From an uncultured Pelagibacteraceae bacterium (GTDB lineage: Bacteria > Pseudomonadota > Alphaproteobacteria > Pelagibacterales > Pelagibacteraceae), in NCBI GenBank assembly GCA_902547535.1, contig CACCOB010000003.1, positions 62,001 through 126,000 of the forward strand: a stretch of DNA of 64,000 nucleotides, given 5' to 3'. The position numbers and the translations under genes were made by a program. Below the pieces are notes generated by a model. It was not told where the DNA came from and did not search any database. It saw nothing but the letters and a program-made list of their open reading frames with translations. This document shows, piece after piece, positions 57,465 through 64,000 of this stretch (position 1 is its first letter; the number at the start of each line of letters is the position of its first letter).

Positions 57465-57830
57465 ATGAAACATTTAGGAAAACCAATTACGCAAAGACAA
57501 CTGAGAGTTGGTGAAATGATTAAGCAGGCATTAGGAACACTTTTTATAAGAGATGAAGCAAAAATTCCAGATTTATCAACTAGAGAAATCACAGTTACAG
57601 AAGTAAGAATGTCGCCAGATCTAAAAACTGCAAAAATATTTGTAATGCCTTTAGGAGGAAAAAATAGTGATGAAATAATTGAAAAATTAAAAATATCCGC
57701 ATTTGTGATTAGAAAAGTATTATCAAAAAAAATTATAATGAAATTTTTACCAAAACTTTTTTTTGTAAAGGATAACTCTTTTGATTATGCTGAAAAAATA
57801 GAAAATTTAATTAAACAAACAACTAAATAA
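57465..57830 (+). CDS. rbfA: ribosome-binding factor A
   Basis: RbfA is a KH-like factor that helps late assembly of the 30S subunit. It has QRQLRVGEMIKQALGTLFIR at the N-terminus and the ITVTEVRMSPDLKTAKIFV strand-helix typical of the family, over 121 residues. It abuts infB with no gap (TAAATG). The pseudouridine synthase gene truB, usually between rbfA and rpsO, is missing. Confidence 0.94.
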   Translation: MKHLGKPITQRQLRVGEMIKQALGTLFIRDEAKIPDLSTREITVTEVRMSPDLKTAKIFVMPLGGKNSDEIIEKLKISAFVIRKVLSKKIIMKFLPKLFFVKDNSFDYAEKIENLIKQTTK

Positions 57831-57838
57831 GGAAAAAA

Positions 57839-58087
57839 ATGAAAGAAAAAGTAAAAGAACTTCAAACTCATGAGAAAGATACAGGGTCTTCTGAAGTTCA
57901 AATAGCTCAATTAACAGGAAAAATAGAGAGTTTATCAAAACATATGAAACAATTCAAAAAGGATAAACATTCTTCTGTTGGTCTTTTGAGAGCAGTAAAT
58001 AGAAGAAAAAAATTATTAGACTACTTAAAGAAAAATAATATGGAGTCTTATAAAGCAGTATTAACAAAATTAAATTTAAGGAAGTAA
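57839..58087 (+). CDS. rpsO: 30S ribosomal protein S15
   Basis: S15 binds the central domain of 16S rRNA early in small-subunit assembly. The conserved DTGSSEVQIAQLT, KDKHSSVGLLRAVNRRKKLLDYLK and final LNLRK are exact for the family. It has 82 residues, 6-7 fewer than usual, as the first helix is shortened. ATAAGGA 9-14 bases before the ATG serves as ribosome-binding site. It is followed immediately by pnp, the standard order. Confidence 0.98.
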   Translation: MKEKVKELQTHEKDTGSSEVQIAQLTGKIESLSKHMKQFKKDKHSSVGLLRAVNRRKKLLDYLKKNNMESYKAVLTKLNLRK

Positions 58088-60160
58088 ATGTTCAAAGTAG
58101 CAAAGAAAGAAATAGAAGTAAGTGGAAAAAAAATAAGTTTAGAGACAGGAAAAATAGCAAGACAAGCAGATGGAGCGATTATAGCTCAATGTGGTGAGAC
58201 TGTTGTTTTAGCAACAGTGGTTGGTGCAAAAAAAGTTAATCCAGACATGGATTACTTTCCTTTGTCAGTAAATTATCAAGAAAAGTATTATGCAGCTGGT
58301 AAAATTCCAGGTGGTTATTTTAAAAGAGAGGCAAGGCCTACAGAAAGTGAAACTTTAATATCAAGATTAATTGATAGACCTATCAGACCTTTGTTTCCTG
58401 ATGAATTTAAAAATGAAGTTCAGCTGTTACCGACTGTAATATCTTATGATAAAGAGAACGAGCCTGATATTTTATCAATAATTGCCTCTTCAGCTGCATT
58501 AGCTATATCAGGTATGCCTTTTATGGGTCCTGTAGGAGCTTCTAGAGTTGGCTTTATTGAGGGAAAGTACGTACTTAACCCATCTAAAAAAGAATTAGAA
58601 AATTCAAAGTTAGATTTAGTGGTTGCAGGAACTAAAGATGCAGTATTAATGGTTGAGTCAGAAGCAAATGGTTTAACAGAGGAAGAAATGTTAAATGCTG
58701 TAAAATTCGGACATGAGGGTTTCGTTCCTGTCATAGAAATGATTGAAGATCTTGCTAAAGAATGTAGAAAACCTGAATGGACTGTCGAGAAGAAAGATCT
58801 TTCAGAGATAAAAAAGAAATTAGAGGAAGAATTTACCGAAGATTTGAAAAAAGCATTTTCTACTAGAGATAAACAAGATAGATCAAATCAAATTTCAGAA
58901 ATAACCGAAAAAGCAAAAAAACTTTATGAGGAAAATGAAGATTATACAGATCTAGATGTGAATTCTCAACTTAAGAGTTTAGAAAAATCTATTGTAAGAA
59001 CTGATATCTTAAAAAACAAAAATCGTATTGATGGACGAGGCCTAGCAGATGTAAGACCAATCATGTGTGAGGTGGGCATATTGCCTAGAGTTCATGGTTC
59101 TGCTTTATTTACAAGGGGTGAAACTCAAGCAATTGTTACAACTACTTTAGGTACATCAGATGATGAACAAAGAATTGAAAGTTTAGATGGGCTTCAAAAA
59201 GAAAGATTCATGCTTCATTATAATTTTCCACCATTTTCAGTAGGTGAAACTGGTAGAATTGGAACAGGCAGAAGAGAGATTGGTCATGGTAAGTTAGCAT
59301 GGAGAGCAATTAACTCATCACTTCCATCAAAAGAAAGTTTCCCATATACGTTTAGAATTGTATCAGAAATAACTGAGTCAAATGGGTCATCCTCAATGGC
59401 AACTGTTTGTGGAACTTCACTTGCTCTTATGGATGCAGGAGTTCCTGTTAAAGAACCTGTAGCTGGAATTGCAATGGGTTTAATTAAAGAGGGTGATGAT
59501 TTTACAGTCTTATCAGATATTCTTGGCGATGAAGACCATTTAGGTGATATGGATTTCAAAGTTGCTGGCACTAAGGATGGTATCACATCCTTACAAATGG
59601 ATATTAAGATTACTGGAATTACATTTGAGATCATGGAGCAGGCTTTAAATCAAGCTAAAGATGGTAGAATTCATATCTTAGGTGAAATGAATAAAGCTCT
59701 TTCTAAATCAAGAGATAATGTTGGTAAACACACACCAAAAATGGAAAAAATCACAGTTGATAAAAAAGACATCGCAGCAGTAATTGGTAAAGGTGGTGCA
59801 ACAATAAGAGAAATAGTTGAAAAATCTGGAGCAAAAGTTGATGTTAACGATGAGGGTGAAGTAACAGTAGCAGCACCAGATGAAGAGTCTAGAAATAAAG
59901 CAATGCAAATGATTAAGGATATAACTGCAAAAGCTGAATTAAATAAGATTTATAACGGTAAAGTTATGAAAATTATGGAATTTGGTGCTTTTGTAAATTT
60001 CTTAGGAAAACAAGATGGACTAGTTCATATTTCAGAACTTGCAGACAAAAGAGTTGCCAAAGTAACAGATGTTGTCAAGGAAGGTGACGAAGTAAAAGTA
60101 AAAGTTATTGGATTTGATAGAGGAAAAGTTAAATTATCTATAAAGCAGGCCGCTATTTAG
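58088..60160 (+). CDS. pnp: polyribonucleotide nucleotidyltransferase (PNPase)
   Basis: PNPase degrades RNA 3'-5' using phosphate and is part of the RNA degradosome. The two RNase PH-like domains are present (first: [21 protein letters not shown] without the glycine break; second: [15 protein letters not shown] and [15 protein letters not shown]), then KH ([20 protein letters not shown]) and S1 ([18 protein letters not shown]). It is 690 residues. The start codon adjoins the rpsO stop. Confidence 0.98.
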   Translation: MFKVAKKEIEVSGKKISLETGKIARQADGAIIAQCGETVVLATVVGAKKVNPDMDYFPLSVNYQEKYYAAGKIPGGYFKREARPTESETLISRLIDRPIRPLFPDEFKNEVQLLPTVISYDKENEPDILSIIASSAALAISGMPFMGPVGASRVGFIEGKYVLNPSKKELENSKLDLVVAGTKDAVLMVESEANGLTEEEMLNAVKFGHEGFVPVIEMIEDLAKECRKPEWTVEKKDLSEIKKKLEEEFTEDLKKAFSTRDKQDRSNQISEITEKAKKLYEENEDYTDLDVNSQLKSLEKSIVRTDILKNKNRIDGRGLADVRPIMCEVGILPRVHGSALFTRGETQAIVTTTLGTSDDEQRIESLDGLQKERFMLHYNFPPFSVGETGRIGTGRREIGHGKLAWRAINSSLPSKESFPYTFRIVSEITESNGSSSMATVCGTSLALMDAGVPVKEPVAGIAMGLIKEGDDFTVLSDILGDEDHLGDMDFKVAGTKDGITSLQMDIKITGITFEIMEQALNQAKDGRIHILGEMNKALSKSRDNVGKHTPKMEKITVDKKDIAAVIGKGGATIREIVEKSGAKVDVNDEGEVTVAAPDEESRNKAMQMIKDITAKAELNKIYNGKVMKIMEFGAFVNFLGKQDGLVHISELADKRVAKVTDVVKEGDEVKVKVIGFDRGKVKLSIKQAAI

Positions 60161-60164
60161 ATAA

Positions 60165-60545
60165 ATGTCCAACCCATTTATTTTAATTGCAAGAATACGC
60201 GTTAAAGAGGGTAAGGTTGAAGAGTATCTCAGGATAGCAAAAGAAGCTGATGAGGCTGTTAATGCATCAGAGCCAGACATGCTTATTCATACTTTCGATC
60301 AAGATCCAACTGATCCTTTAGAATTTACTTGGAGTGAAGTTTATCGAAATAGTGAAGCTATGCTGCATCATCTTAATAATGCCCCAGTCCAAGCTTATGT
60401 TGAAAAGCACAACAAAATTGCGGATAGATTCGAAATAGAGGTCTATGGAAATATTACGGAAGAGACTATCAAGGCAATAAAAGATACAAATATCCCTTTC
60501 AAGCATTTTAAGACCACTAATGTTGGTTATATTAGAAAAATATAA
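60165..60545 (+). CDS. ABM (antibiotic biosynthesis monooxygenase)-like domain protein
   Basis: A 126-residue protein with the small ferredoxin-like fold of the ABM family: FILIARIRVKEGKVEEYLRI, then FTWSEVYRNSEAMLHHLNN and APVQAYVEKHNKIADRFEIE. Members include quinol and heme monooxygenases, but many have no known activity; the conserved histidine in LHHLNN fits the family. No cofactor partner is adjacent. It is four bases after pnp and may simply be read from that operon. Confidence 0.8.
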   Translation: MSNPFILIARIRVKEGKVEEYLRIAKEADEAVNASEPDMLIHTFDQDPTDPLEFTWSEVYRNSEAMLHHLNNAPVQAYVEKHNKIADRFEIEVYGNITEETIKAIKDTNIPFKHFKTTNVGYIRKI

Positions 60546-60548
60546 TTA

Positions 60549-61040
60549 CTAACTTTCTGGGATAAAAAGCAAGCAAAGACCATTGCTACAATATCTTTTT
60601 CCACCATCTGGACCATCATTGAATACATGGCCGTGATGAGCGCCACAATTTGCACAGCTATATTCAGTCCTCTTCATGCCAAAAGAATAATCAGTTTTTG
60701 TTACAAACGCGCCTGGTATTGCCTCAGTGAATGATGGCCACCCAGTTCCACTATCAAATTTTGCAGTGGACTCAAATAGTTTCACACCACAATTAGCACA
60801 ATGATAAGATCCTTTTCTTTTCTCATAATTTAATTCACTAGTACCTGCACGTTCAGTACCCTCTTCAAACATTATTATTTTTTGCTCATTTGTAAGATCA
60901 GGATTAATTATATTGTATTCACTCTCATCTTTCTTTAATTTTTTTTTAAAACCAACTATGTTATTTGCTAAAGATGTTAACGGATAAAATATGAAACTTA
61001 ATATAGAAGCCCCAGTAATTTTCAAAAACTTTCTTCTCAC
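60549..61040 (-). CDS. msrB: peptide methionine-R-sulfoxide reductase MsrB with Tat-like signal
   Basis: MsrB reduces methionine-R-sulfoxide in proteins. It has the zinc-binding cysteine pairs (YHCANCGVKLF and YSCANCGAHHGHVF), the FDSGTGWPSF strand and the active-site RYCSNG. The N-terminus MRRKFLKITGASILSFIF resembles a twin-arginine signal (RRKFLK), so the enzyme probably acts in the periplasm. At 163 residues it is in the normal range. It lies convergent with the ABM gene. Confidence 0.93.
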   Translation of the reverse strand: MRRKFLKITGASILSFIFYPLTSLANNIVGFKKKLKKDESEYNIINPDLTNEQKIIMFEEGTERAGTSELNYEKRKGSYHCANCGVKLFESTAKFDSGTGWPSFTEAIPGAFVTKTDYSFGMKRTEYSCANCGAHHGHVFNDGPDGGKRYCSNGLCLLFIPES

Positions 61041-61056
61041 AACAATTATTTATTAG

Positions 61057-61206
61057 TTATTTATTTTTTTTCCCAAGCTTATTTATCAAGAATAAAGCTA
61101 TTGCAGTCAATAGGGCAAAAACTTCTAGTGCATGACCAGAACCCTCTAGAATTAATTGAACAAAAATAAATATTATACAAACTACAAACCAAACTAAAAT
61201 TAACAT
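61057..61206 (-). CDS. 49-residue two-span membrane peptide
   Basis: Between fabI and msrB an ATG-initiated frame encodes MLILVWFVVCIIFIFVQLIL, a hydrophilic turn EGSGHALE, then VFALLTAIALFLINKLGKK: two membrane helices with a basic tail. It occupies most of the 178-base gap, is in the same direction as fabI, and its ATG lies 13 bases after the fabI stop. I do not recognise a family. The regular helix-turn-helix hydropathy makes it more credible than random. Confidence 0.55.
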   Translation of the reverse strand: MLILVWFVVCIIFIFVQLILEGSGHALEVFALLTAIALFLINKLGKKNK

Positions 61207-61218
61207 AATGATAAAATT

Positions 61219-62004
61219 TTAAGATATATTTTTTGGATCTGGCATACCTACTTTATTGTAACCAGCATCAACATAGTGAATTTCACCTGTAACACCACCT
61301 GCCATATCGCTTAAAAGATATAATGCTGAGTTTCCAACATCGATATTATCTACATTCCTTTTTAAAAAAGAGTGATCAGCATTCCATTTATATAAAAATT
61401 TTGCATCTCCAATGGCTGAAGCAGCCAATGTCTTTATTGGCCCTGCACTTATTGCATTCACCCGTATTCCTTTAGCTCCTAAATCTCTAGCTAAGTACTT
61501 AACACTAGATTCTAATGCTGCCTTACAAACACCCATTACATTGTAATTAGGGATTGCTTTATTAGCCTCATAGCTAAGTGTAATCATGCTACCACCATTT
61601 TTCATGACTTTTGAAGCTTCTTTTGCAACTTCAGTAAATGAAAAGCACGAAATCAGCATACTTCTTAAAAAATTTTCTCTTGTAGTATTTAGATATTCTC
61701 CTGAAAGTTCAGATTTATCAGAAAAAGCAATTGCGTGAACTACAAAGTCTATCTCGCCCCATTGAGACTTAACATCCTCAAATAATTTTATTACATCTTC
61801 TTTTTTTTCAACATCGCAGCTAAAAGTAACATTAGAACTTAGTTTTTCTGCAAGAGGAACCACTCTTTTTTTAAGAGCATCACCTAAATATGTAAAAGCT
61901 AATTCAGCACCTGCCTCTGAAAGTTTCTGAGATATACCCCATGCAATAGATCTTTCATTAGCAACACCCATTATCAGTCCTTTTTTACCTTTCATTAAAG
62001 ACAT
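61219..62004 (-). CDS. fabI: enoyl-[acyl-carrier-protein] reductase FabI
   Basis: FabI reduces trans-2-enoyl-ACP with NADH in the elongation cycle. It has the NAD-binding LIMGVANERSIAWGISQKL, and the active-site tyrosine-lysine pair in LSYEANKAIPNYNVMGVCKA (Y-x6-K), the InhA/FabI form of a short-chain dehydrogenase. The 261 residues are normal. It lies 3 bases after fabB in the fabA-fabB-fabI operon. Confidence 0.97.
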   Translation of the reverse strand: MSLMKGKKGLIMGVANERSIAWGISQKLSEAGAELAFTYLGDALKKRVVPLAEKLSSNVTFSCDVEKKEDVIKLFEDVKSQWGEIDFVVHAIAFSDKSELSGEYLNTTRENFLRSMLISCFSFTEVAKEASKVMKNGGSMITLSYEANKAIPNYNVMGVCKAALESSVKYLARDLGAKGIRVNAISAGPIKTLAASAIGDAKFLYKWNADHSFLKRNVDNIDVGNSALYLLSDMAGGVTGEIHYVDAGYNKVGMPDPKNIS

Positions 62005-62007
62005 AAG

Positions 62008-63219
62008 TTAGACTTTCTCAAATACTAGAGTTGCATTTGTTCCACCAAAACCAAAACTATTAGACATTACAGTATTTAATGTTGCTTCTGTTTCTGTTTT
62101 AGCGACTATTGGAAATTTTTTAGCCTCTTCATCCATTTCGCTTATGTTAGCTGACCCGGTAATGAAGTTATTTTTCATCATAATTAAACAATATATTGCT
62201 TCATGTACTGATGCAGCTCCTAACGGATGACCTGATAAAGATTTAGTTGAGCTAATCTTTGGAATTTCATTTCCAAAAGCTTCTTTAACAGCATTCAATT
62301 CAGTAATATCTCCAACTGGAGTAGAAGTTCCATGAGTATTTATATAATCTACTTTATTTTTTGAAGTTGCCATTGCCATTTGCATACATCTTACTGCACC
62401 TTCACCAGAAGGCGCTACCATATCATATCCATCTGAAGTTGCTCCATAACCTGTTAATTCTGCGTATATTTTAGCTCCTCGAGCTTTAGCGTGTTCATAT
62501 TCCTCAAGAACTAAAACCCCTGCACCTCCAGCAATTACAAAGCCATCTCTAGTTTTGTCATAAGCCCTTGAAGCTTTTTCAGGAGTATCGTTATACTTAG
62601 AAGATAACGCAGTCATTGCATCAAACATGGCAGTCATTGCCCAGTGTATCTCTTCACTACCACCTGCAAAAACAATATCTTGTTTACCCATTTGAATAAG
62701 TTCCATAGAATTTCCAATACAGTGTCCACTTGTTGCGCAGGCTGAACTCATTGTATAGTTTGTCCCTTTAATTTTAAAAGGAACAGCAAGTGTTGCTGAG
62801 GCGGTACTCGCCATGGTTCTTGGTACAATAAAAGGTCCCATCAATTTTGGAGTTTTAGCTCTAGTTTTATCAGCCGCTAAAATAACATTTTCAATTGAAG
62901 GTCCACCTGAACCCATTACAATTCCTGTTTTGAAATTACTTACTTCACTTTCTTCTAAGCCAGAGTCTTCAATCGCCTCTTTCATTGCAATATAATTGTA
63001 AGCGGATCCTGAACCCATAAATCTAATTGTTTTTCTATCTATATGATCCTCAAGTTTGATGTTAGGCTTTCCATGAATATGACTTTTAAGATTGTGTTCT
63101 TTATATTCTTCAGAAAAAGAAATTCCTGATTTAGTATTTAATAAAGATTGATGAACTTCTTCCTGATTATTCCCAAGACATGAAACAATTCCCAGACCTG
63201 TAATTACTACTCTTTTCAT
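62008..63219 (-). CDS. fabB: 3-oxoacyl-[acyl-carrier-protein] synthase I (FabB)
   Basis: FabB condenses malonyl-ACP with acyl-ACP and is needed for unsaturated fatty acids. The nucleophile is in [14 protein letters not shown], and the two active-site histidines in [13 protein letters not shown] and [15 protein letters not shown]. The 403 residues and association with fabA indicate the FabB group. It shares one base with the fabA stop. Confidence 0.96.
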   Translation of the reverse strand: MKRVVITGLGIVSCLGNNQEEVHQSLLNTKSGISFSEEYKEHNLKSHIHGKPNIKLEDHIDRKTIRFMGSGSAYNYIAMKEAIEDSGLEESEVSNFKTGIVMGSGGPSIENVILAADKTRAKTPKLMGPFIVPRTMASTASATLAVPFKIKGTNYTMSSACATSGHCIGNSMELIQMGKQDIVFAGGSEEIHWAMTAMFDAMTALSSKYNDTPEKASRAYDKTRDGFVIAGGAGVLVLEEYEHAKARGAKIYAELTGYGATSDGYDMVAPSGEGAVRCMQMAMATSKNKVDYINTHGTSTPVGDITELNAVKEAFGNEIPKISSTKSLSGHPLGAASVHEAIYCLIMMKNNFITGSANISEMDEEAKKFPIVAKTETEATLNTVMSNSFGFGGTNATLVFEKV

Positions 63220-63719
63220 TATTTAAATAATCCTACTTTTAGACCATCAGCTGAGTAAATCTTTTTATCATCTGCCAGAAGAATTCCATTTGCTAAGCCA
63301 ACAGTTGTTTCACCTTTAATTAATATTCTTTTTATATCAATTATATATGTTGCCATTTTGACATTCTTTAAAACCTCTCCAGTAAATTTCACTGTGCTTA
63401 CCCCTAAAGCTCTTCCTCTTCCTGGGTTTCCAAGCCAACCTAAGTAAAATCCAACTAACTGCCACATTGCATCCAGACCTAAACATCCTGGCATAACTGG
63501 ATCTTCTTTAAAGTGACAATCAAAAAACCATAAATCATCTTTAATATCAAGTTCAGCTTTCATCAATCCTTTGCCAAAAGCACCCTTATTTTCATCAATT
63601 TCAGTAATTCTGTCAAACATAAGCATTGGAGGAGATGGTAATTTTGCATTACCAGGGCCAAAAAGCTCACCATTTGCACAACCTATTAAATCGTCATAAT
63701 TAAAGGAATTTTTTTTCAT
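63219..63719 (-). CDS. fabA: 3-hydroxydecanoyl-[acyl-carrier-protein] dehydratase/isomerase FabA
   Basis: FabA dehydrates 3-hydroxydecanoyl-ACP and isomerises the product to the cis-3 form, starting anaerobic unsaturated fatty-acid synthesis. The catalytic histidine is in [20 protein letters not shown] with the aspartate in that stretch (GLDAM). It has 166 residues, close to the usual 172. It leads the operon and is divergent from irr, as in many alphaproteobacteria. Confidence 0.97.
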   Translation of the reverse strand: MKKNSFNYDDLIGCANGELFGPGNAKLPSPPMLMFDRITEIDENKGAFGKGLMKAELDIKDDLWFFDCHFKEDPVMPGCLGLDAMWQLVGFYLGWLGNPGRGRALGVSTVKFTGEVLKNVKMATYIIDIKRILIKGETTVGLANGILLADDKKIYSADGLKVGLFK

Positions 63720-63764
63720 AAATTTGTAATCTTATTACTTGATTTACCAACATTATAATATAGA

Positions 63765-63786
63765 TATTCTTTAGAATAATTATAAT
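63765..63786. promoter_or_regulatory. palindromic operator candidate between fabA and irr
   Basis: TATTCT-TT-AGAATA (63765-63778) is a perfect inverted repeat. Overlapping it, TTTAGAA-TAA-TTATAAT (63770-63786) resembles the Irr-type iron control element TTTAGAA-N3-TTCTAAA (ICE), with 5 of 7 bases in the second half. It lies just before the irr start, so autoregulation by Irr is plausible but unproven. Confidence 0.4.
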
Positions 63787-63791
63787 TAGTA

Positions 63792-64000
63792 ATGGCTTAC
63801 GCTGAGCAATATATAGATAAACTGAGAAAATCAGGACTTCGACCTACAAAACAAAGAATAAAAATTTGTAAGGTATTATTTAATACTGATAAAACCTTTC
63901 ATTTTACAATTAAAGAATTGGTTAAAATCATTGAAAATCAAGCAAATATCAAGGTATCTTTGGCAACAGTTTACAATACTGTTCATGCATTTATCAAGAA
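63792..64000 (+). CDS. irr: Irr-type Fur-family iron-response regulator, N-terminal part
   Basis: About 69 residues are visible before the window ends: MAYAEQYIDKLRKSGLRPTK, then QRIKICKVLF and the winged-helix recognition region VSLATVYNTVHAFIK. This is a Fur-family DNA-binding domain. Divergence from fabA-fabB-fabI is the classical position of irr in alphaproteobacteria, where Irr controls heme and iron genes in response to heme. The metal and heme-binding parts lie outside the window, so the assignment to Irr rests on position. Confidence 0.8.
   Translation, partial: MAYAEQYIDKLRKSGLRPTKQRIKICKVLFNTDKTFHFTIKELVKIIENQANIKVSLATVYNTVHAFIK

Noticed and set aside
1-64000. CRISPR arrays, insertion sequences, prophage or restriction genes
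   Set aside because: Read for repeats, transposase or phage-type proteins; none was found. All gaps are short and nearly all genes are core.

Overview
The window is a very AT-rich (roughly 30% G+C by eye), extremely compact chromosomal segment of an alphaproteobacterium of the SAR11 type (Pelagibacterales, 'Candidatus Pelagibacter'-like). Support for this is the alphaproteobacterial gene order (dnaQ-coaE-aroE-maf-ppsR / hemE-hemH-hemJ-rho / mnmE-mnmG-rsmG-parA-parB-holA-lptE-leuS; irr / fabA-fabB-fabI), the lysine/isoleucine/asparagine-rich proteins, intergenic gaps mostly under 60 bases with many 1-14 base gene overlaps, and the loss of several usual operon members. No tRNA, rRNA, insertion sequence, prophage or CRISPR array is seen, and no stretch over 300 bases lacks a gene.

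Layout. 1-7573: hisB fragment, the HslVU protease, Smr and Tim44-like proteins, fxsA-secB, and a leftward run dnaQ-coaE-aroE-maf-ppsR. 7574-7858: the largest intergenic gap, lying between ppsR and hemE, where Caulobacter-type chromosomes carry oriC; I call it a probable replication origin. 7859-11618: late heme synthesis (hemE, hemH, hemJ) and rho. 11622-14229: a divergent sulfotransferase / GT41-like glycosyltransferase pair that splits rho from mnmE and looks like an accessory insertion. 14238-24379: tRNA modification (mnmE, mnmG), rsmG, parA-parB with two parS sites lying inside mnmG and rsmG, then holA, lptE, leuS and a lipoprotein. 24380-32661: a porin with a palindromic leader, short metabolic and envelope genes, an atypical response regulator coupled to a 35-codon ArfA-like ribosome-rescue gene, nth, dapB and two secreted proteins. 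32662-36477: grpE-dnaK-dnaJ. 36513-47333: rdgB, rsmI, an LpoA-like protein, malic enzyme, murJ, trpS, a Nfu protein and cell-wall enzymes. 47281-53587: tsaB-fur-miaB-phoH-ybeY-lnt-metK. 53588-60545: the nusA-infB-rbfA-rpsO-pnp transcription/translation cluster, preceded by a terminator that may act as an attenuator. 60549-64000: msrB, fabI-fabB-fabA and the divergent Fur-family irr fragment.

Most of the window is core housekeeping: replication initiation and segregation, protein quality control, translation, envelope building and fatty-acid synthesis. The observations most worth following are the oriC/parS pair, two matching sigma-32-like promoters (hslV and grpE) placed exactly 7 bases before their start codons, the mini-ArfA gene, the nusA leader, the perfect 18-base palindrome before the porin, and head-to-head genes whose start codons touch or overlap. 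I did not find a convincing wholly new multi-gene system.
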